Shown here: positions 60,497 to 64,000 of the stretch, in pieces
Position numbering within the stretch: the stretch's first letter is position 1
Layout of the letters: every line of letters starts with the position of its first letter
Assembly (NCBI RefSeq): GCF_000376805.1
Contig: NZ_AQXT01000002.1
Span: forward strand, 1,364,001 to 1,428,000
Direction of reading: 5' to 3'
DNA: 64,000 nt
From: Henriciella marina DSM 19595
GTDB lineage: Bacteria > Pseudomonadota > Alphaproteobacteria > Caulobacterales > Hyphomonadaceae
The notes under the pieces: model-generated
Seen by the model: only the letters and a program-made list of their open reading frames with translations
Told to the model about the DNA's origin: nothing
Database searches by the model: none
Program-made: the position numbers and the translations under genes

Positions 60497-61998
60497 AGAA
60501 GGTTCGCTGCGCCATCTATACGCGGAAGTCCTCCGATGAGGGCCTCGACCAGGCCTTCAACTCGCTGGACGCGCAGCGGGAAGCCTGCGAGGCCTATGTT
60601 CGTTCGCAGCGCCATGAAGGCTGGAAGCTTCTGCCGCAGCGATATGATGATGGCGGGATATCCGGTGGAACCATGGACCGCCCTGCCCTGCAGTCCCTGC
60701 TCGCTGAACTCGAAGCCGGTCGCATCGACATGGTCGTGGTCTACAAGATCGACCGCCTGACGCGCTCGCTTGCAGACTTCGCCCGGCTGGTTGAGCGGTT
60801 CGACGCCACAGGCGCGTCCTTCGTCTCGGTGACACAGCAGTTCAACACAGCTTCCAGCATGGGCCGGTTGACGCTAAACGTGCTGCTCTCCTTCGCCCAG
60901 TTCGAGCGGGAAGTCACAGCCGAGCGTATTCGCGACAAGATCGCAGCCTCCAAGAAGAAGGGAATGTGGATGGGCGGCGTGCTGCCGCTTGGCTACGACA
61001 AGACCGATGCAGGCCTCGTGATCAACAAAGCCGAAGCCGAAATCGTCAGGACCTTGTTCCAGGCATATGTCGATCTTGGCACGGTCCGGAAACTGAAGGA
61101 CTATGCCGATGTCGTGGGTCTTAGAACCAAGCAGCATGCGTTTGCCTCAGCCCGGGTGACGGGCGGCAAGCCCTTCAGGACTGGCCATCTCTATCAGCTT
61201 CTTTCCAACCCTCTCTATCGCGGCAAAATCAAGCATCGCGACCAGGTCTATGATGGCCTGCATGAGGCGATCATCTCAGAGGCGCTCTGGATAAGGGTTC
61301 AAGACACGATGGCGCATAATCGGGTTGCTAGAAAGACCCGGAAAAACGCCGCCAGCCCGTCGCCGCTTGCTGGAAAGGTGTTCGATGATCAGGGCCGGTC
61401 TTTCTACGCGCATCATGCCCGCAAAGGGCAGCGACGTTATCGCTACTACGTCTCCTCAGATGATCAGGTCCGTCTGCCAGCGAGCGAGCTTGAGCAGGTT
61501 GTCTCCAATGCGCTGGTCAATCGCCTGCAAGTCCAGCATCAGCCGAGCACCGGCGAGCCATCACAACGCGAAACGCTGAACGAGGTCGAACGTCTAATCG
61601 TCGGCTCGGGCGAGCTCGCAATCCATCTTGCAGGAAAAGAGGAGACGCCGCCCGTCTGCACACCATTTTCGCAACGCCGGCGCGGCGTCGAATGCAAGCT
61701 CGTTCTGGACAGACAGAACACTCGCCGACAACCTGATCAAGTGTTGGTCCGCCGTATCGTCCAGGCCATGGACTGGCTGGATTCCATCAAAGCCGGACGC
61801 TCGATTGGCGACATTGCCAATGATCAAAACGTCTCGCCGTCTTACATCACGCACAATCTGGACCTGGCTTTCCTGTCACCTCGAATTCTCGAAGCGATCA
61901 GCGAAGGACGGCAGGCTCCGCACATCTCGGCCTACCAGCTTTCAAAGATTTCGATCCCGGTGAAATGGGCCGAGCAGGACGCGATTTTCCTACCCTAG
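60493..61998 (+). CDS. Large serine recombinase
   Basis: A 501-residue recombinase. The resolvase domain begins RCAIYTRKSSDEGLDQAFNSLDAQREAC, with Ser13 the likely nucleophile, and continues with VVYKIDRLTRSLADFARLVERFD and LNVLLSFAQFEREVTAERIRDKIAASKKKG. A recombinase domain with GLRTKQHAF and LLSNPLYRGKIKH follows, then a zinc-ribbon-like and C-terminal DNA-binding region. ATG 60493 overlaps the DUF2924 stop; a frame extension to 60325 lies in that gene and is rejected. The tail is duplicated at 56778-57346. Confidence 0.92.
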   Translation: MKKVRCAIYTRKSSDEGLDQAFNSLDAQREACEAYVRSQRHEGWKLLPQRYDDGGISGGTMDRPALQSLLAELEAGRIDMVVVYKIDRLTRSLADFARLVERFDATGASFVSVTQQFNTASSMGRLTLNVLLSFAQFEREVTAERIRDKIAASKKKGMWMGGVLPLGYDKTDAGLVINKAEAEIVRTLFQAYVDLGTVRKLKDYADVVGLRTKQHAFASARVTGGKPFRTGHLYQLLSNPLYRGKIKHRDQVYDGLHEAIISEALWIRVQDTMAHNRVARKTRKNAASPSPLAGKVFDDQGRSFYAHHARKGQRRYRYYVSSDDQVRLPASELEQVVSNALVNRLQVQHQPSTGEPSQRETLNEVERLIVGSGELAIHLAGKEETPPVCTPFSQRRRGVECKLVLDRQNTRRQPDQVLVRRIVQAMDWLDSIKAGRSIGDIANDQNVSPSYITHNLDLAFLSPRILEAISEGRQAPHISAYQLSKISIPVKWAEQDAIFLP

Positions 61999-62077
61999 CT
62001 TCCCGCGCGATCGCTCGTTTCATTTCCTGCAAGACCTTCAACACGGTGCTCTGCGGACCTCGGACATCCTTATCCGT

Positions 62078-62148
62078 CATACCTTAGTCATATGACTTAG
62101 CCTATGACTAAGGTATGACTTGGCCTATGACTAACCCATGACTTAGCC
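62078..62148. repeat. TATGACT repeat hairpin downstream of the recombinase
   Basis: CATACCTTAGTCATA (62078-62092) and TATGACTAAGGTATG (62103-62117) form perfect 15-bp arms with loop TGACTTAGCC. Direct TATGACT units start at 62091, 62103, 62114 and 62126, followed by ATGACTTAGCC at 62138. The remnant copy at 57426 has matching changes in both arms. Confidence 0.8.
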
Positions 62149-62347
62149 CGCTGCGATACAGGGCGAACGCCGATTGATCACCTCGATCGGGCCCGTACCA
62201 GCACGATGTTCGAACATCTCGCTGGCCCTCCGGTCAGGTTAACGATCCCGATTTTCTATCGGCTAATTCCAACGCTCACAAAACCTAACCATGTACCCGC
62301 AACCGAGATAAGGCCCGTCACTATTGGGTTCCCTGATACGCCGGCGG

Positions 62348-62525
62348 AAATTCCCTGTTATGCTCGGAAAAATTCCCTGTTCCTGAAATTAAATTCCCTG
62401 TTCCTGCGCTTGGGGAATTTCGCCGCAAAACCCCAATGGTGGCGGGCGGTCTGGAGGAGCTAAAATCGTACAATCCCTGTTAATTCGACGAAATTCCCTG
62501 TAAATCGCCCATTATCAGGGAAATT
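62348..62525. repeat. AAATTCCCTGTT repeat family
   Basis: Exact AAATTCCCTGTT at 62348, 62370 and 62391 (steps of 22 and 21 bp, two helical turns), a variant CAATCCCTGTT at 62471, AAATTCCCTGTA at 62491, and an inverted CAGGGAAATT at 62516-62525. Confidence 0.75.
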
Positions 62526-62703
62526 GCCGCCAAACTTGACTGAAAAATTCGGGTACGGAGACTTTTGCCTGAAAGGCGACAATTGCTCCGGAATGGAGAC
62601 GGGAAATCTCGAAATCAGTCGCTGATAGCGCCGACAAGTCCCGGAAATGTCGAAACTATTCCGAGACTTCTCGAATTCACTGATTTTCGGGAAACTGGCT
62701 GGC

Positions 62704-63521
62704 GGTGCTGTCAGTCTAATGCGAACCCGTCTCCAGCATCGCTAGCCGCACGCTGCCCTATCCAACCACAAGTTGGCGCCATTCGAGAAGGGCAGCGTCG
62801 CGTCGTAATTTGAAAGTCTGGCGGTGGTTGATGTGGCGCTCGAGGTTAAAGTGATTATGGAACGAGGCGTGCGTCGAAGCGAATTTCTGCAGGTTCGACA
62901 TTCGCCTGAATCTCAACATTGCTCGCTCTCGTCGCCGCAATGGCAAGTGGCTCTTCTCGGCGCGGTTGTTCAAATGGCGACCAACCTCCTGGCGATCGAT
63001 ATTTCCGATTTCCTTCACCGCTGCACCATAGGGTCTCAGCCGGTCTGTCACGACTGTCCGCGGCGCACCGTATCGCTTCATCGTTTTCTTGAAAAACCTC
63101 AAAGCCGCTGATTTATCTCTAGTTTTGGTGACGTAGCTTTCTAGAACTTCGCCCTCATGGTCGATGGCTCGCCAGAGGTAATGCGTCTCTCCGTTGTTCT
63201 TCACGAACACCTCGTCCAGGTGCCACTGCCATTGCGTGATTTGGCGCAAGTAGCTGGCGCGGCGAATGCGGATCTTGCCGGCAAACATCGGACCGAACCT
63301 ATCGACCCAGAGCCGCACGCTCTCATGGCAGACGTCAATTCCACGCTCATGAAGGAGGTCTTCTACATTGCGCAGAGAAAGCGGAAATCGGACGTACATC
63401 ATGACCGCAAGTTGGATGATCTCGGGCGACGTTTTGAAATAGCGAAATGGATTTCGGGGCATGAAGCAATCCTAGCCGCGTCGCCCTACCCACTCAATCG
63501 CCCGGTTCTCCTGACAATGCC
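62704..63521 (-). mobile_element. IS6-family element, copy C (818 bp)
   Basis: Ends GGTGCTGTCAG (62704-62714) and CTGACAATGCC (63511-63521). No target duplication (TGGCTGGC against CGTAATTC). It is the most divergent of the three in the transposase. Confidence 0.87.
62758..63462 (-). CDS. IS6-family transposase, copy C
   Basis: A 234-residue DDE transposase. Its differences lie near the active site: LDEVFVKNNGE for VKINGE, FFKKTMKRYG for FLRKAMKRYG, and NNRAEKSHLPLRRRERAM for NNRAENSHLPF. All three catalytic acids remain. The Asn-to-Lys next to the last Glu may reduce activity. Confidence 0.9.
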   Translation of the reverse strand: MPRNPFRYFKTSPEIIQLAVMMYVRFPLSLRNVEDLLHERGIDVCHESVRLWVDRFGPMFAGKIRIRRASYLRQITQWQWHLDEVFVKNNGETHYLWRAIDHEGEVLESYVTKTRDKSAALRFFKKTMKRYGAPRTVVTDRLRPYGAAVKEIGNIDRQEVGRHLNNRAEKSHLPLRRRERAMLRFRRMSNLQKFASTHASFHNHFNLERHINHRQTFKLRRDAALLEWRQLVVG

Positions 63522-63584
63522 CGTAATTCAGGAGCGGTAGCAGCAGGCCAGCCGTCCGAATCACGGGCTGGGTCAGATTGAACG

Positions 63585-63995
63585 TCAGCTAGCCAGGTTT
63601 TGTCTAATGACCTGGATCACTGATGACGCTGCCTCAATTTGCTCTTGAGACAGACCGCCAAAGGCATTGTTAGCAACACTTTCGGCGAGGCGCGCGATCT
63701 CTTCTGATCTCGCCAACGCAAACTCTGTCGGCACCACTCGCCAAATACGACGATCCTGCGTGTCAGCCTCACGCGTTACGTAGCCCGATTTCTCCAACTG
63801 ATCGATCAGTGTGCCAACAGATGGACGGGCAACTTCTAATGCCTCGGCAAGTTGGGTTTGAGAAGCTGCCTTCAGCCTGAGTACGTAAATCAAGGCGTGC
63901 CACTGTGACCGCGTTAAGTCCAGCCGCTTCATTTCCTGATCAAAGGCCGCTCGCAACAAGCGAGTAACTTCTGCCAGCAAAAAGCTGAGATTCAC
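63585..63995 (-). CDS. MarR-family transcriptional regulator (start may lie outside the window)
   Basis: At least 136 residues. LTRSQWHALIYVLRLKAASQTQLAEALEVARPSVGTLIDQLEKSGYVTREADTQDRRIWRVVPTE is the MarR winged helix with the DxRxxR-type wing. GTG 63995 is the first start in the window, but the frame is open to the edge, so a few more N-terminal residues are possible. Its target is not visible here. Confidence 0.85.
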   Translation of the reverse strand: MNLSFLLAEVTRLLRAAFDQEMKRLDLTRSQWHALIYVLRLKAASQTQLAEALEVARPSVGTLIDQLEKSGYVTREADTQDRRIWRVVPTEFALARSEEIARLAESVANNAFGGLSQEQIEAASSVIQVIRQNLAS

Positions 63996-64000
63996 TCGCT

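Larger units (their letters stand above)
61999..62703. other. Repeat-bearing intergenic region downstream of the recombinase
   Basis: This 705-bp region has no supported gene. It holds the TATGACT hairpin array (62078-62148), then the AAATTCCCTGTT repeat family (62348-62525), and ends at IS copy C. An 85-codon frame at 62206-62463 only translates the repeats. Confidence 0.75.

Noticed and set aside
62206-62463. An 85-codon plus-strand frame downstream of the recombinase
   Set aside because: Its repeated NSLFLKLNSLFLRL-like text is simply the AAATTCCCTGTT repeats translated. No start signal or domain.

Overview
The window reads as chromosome of an alphaproteobacterium, most likely a Caulobacterales or Hyphomonadaceae relative. 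The GC content is fairly high, many genes overlap by ATGA, and there is a BigR-type sulfide regulon and a Caulobacter-like ceramide synthesis locus. This placement is inferred from gene content alone.

Layout, left to right. 1-5809 is a sulfide and sulfane-sulfur module: two YeeE/YedE transporters diverge from peroxiredoxin, bigR, persulfide dioxygenase, sqr and SulP permease. 6016-14212 is a surface-sugar block with CDP-glucose synthesis (rfbF, rfbG), an epimerase, a DPM1/GtrB-like transferase, GtrA, two methyltransferases, a large membrane protein and a lipoprotein. 14374-22433 holds two Cys-type sulfatases, a minus-strand operon (DsbA/HCCA-like, DUF1330, metallo-hydrolase, TetR) and a lipoprotein of the formylglycine-generating-enzyme fold. 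22483-26803 (minus) has an ABC exporter, a glycosyltransferase-like/sulfotransferase fusion, a second sulfotransferase and a tiny secreted ORF. A P450 follows, and its last codons lie in the inverted repeat of a decayed IS6 element.

28710-44029 is the most coherent biology. A ceramide operon (acyl-AMP ligase, NAD-dependent reductase, ACP, serine palmitoyltransferase) faces a tightly overlapped minus operon (LptF-like, LptG-like, lipid kinase, Tam41-like nucleotidyltransferase). Next come a candidate bacterial ceramide synthase, a flippase, a CDP-alcohol phosphatidyltransferase, a HAD phosphatase and two nucleotidyltransferases. Together they look like synthesis, head-group activation and export of an anionic ceramide phospholipid.

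44456-53388 is a genomic island at the 3' end of tRNA-Leu(CAG). It carries a type III-like restriction-modification pair, AlpA, several unknowns and a P4-type integrase. Integrase arm-type repeats are visible at both ends. Left of it lies the broken 5' end of an older related integrase with its own, different arm repeats, so integrations were stacked at this tRNA.

55960-63521 is a repeat-rich accessory zone: three divergent 818-bp IS6-family copies, a DUF3489-DUF2924-serine recombinase cassette, a second truncated recombinase tail, a RecB/Cas4-like gene cut by an IS, and two kinds of short repeat arrays. Frames, motifs and repeats were read by eye; no database search was possible.
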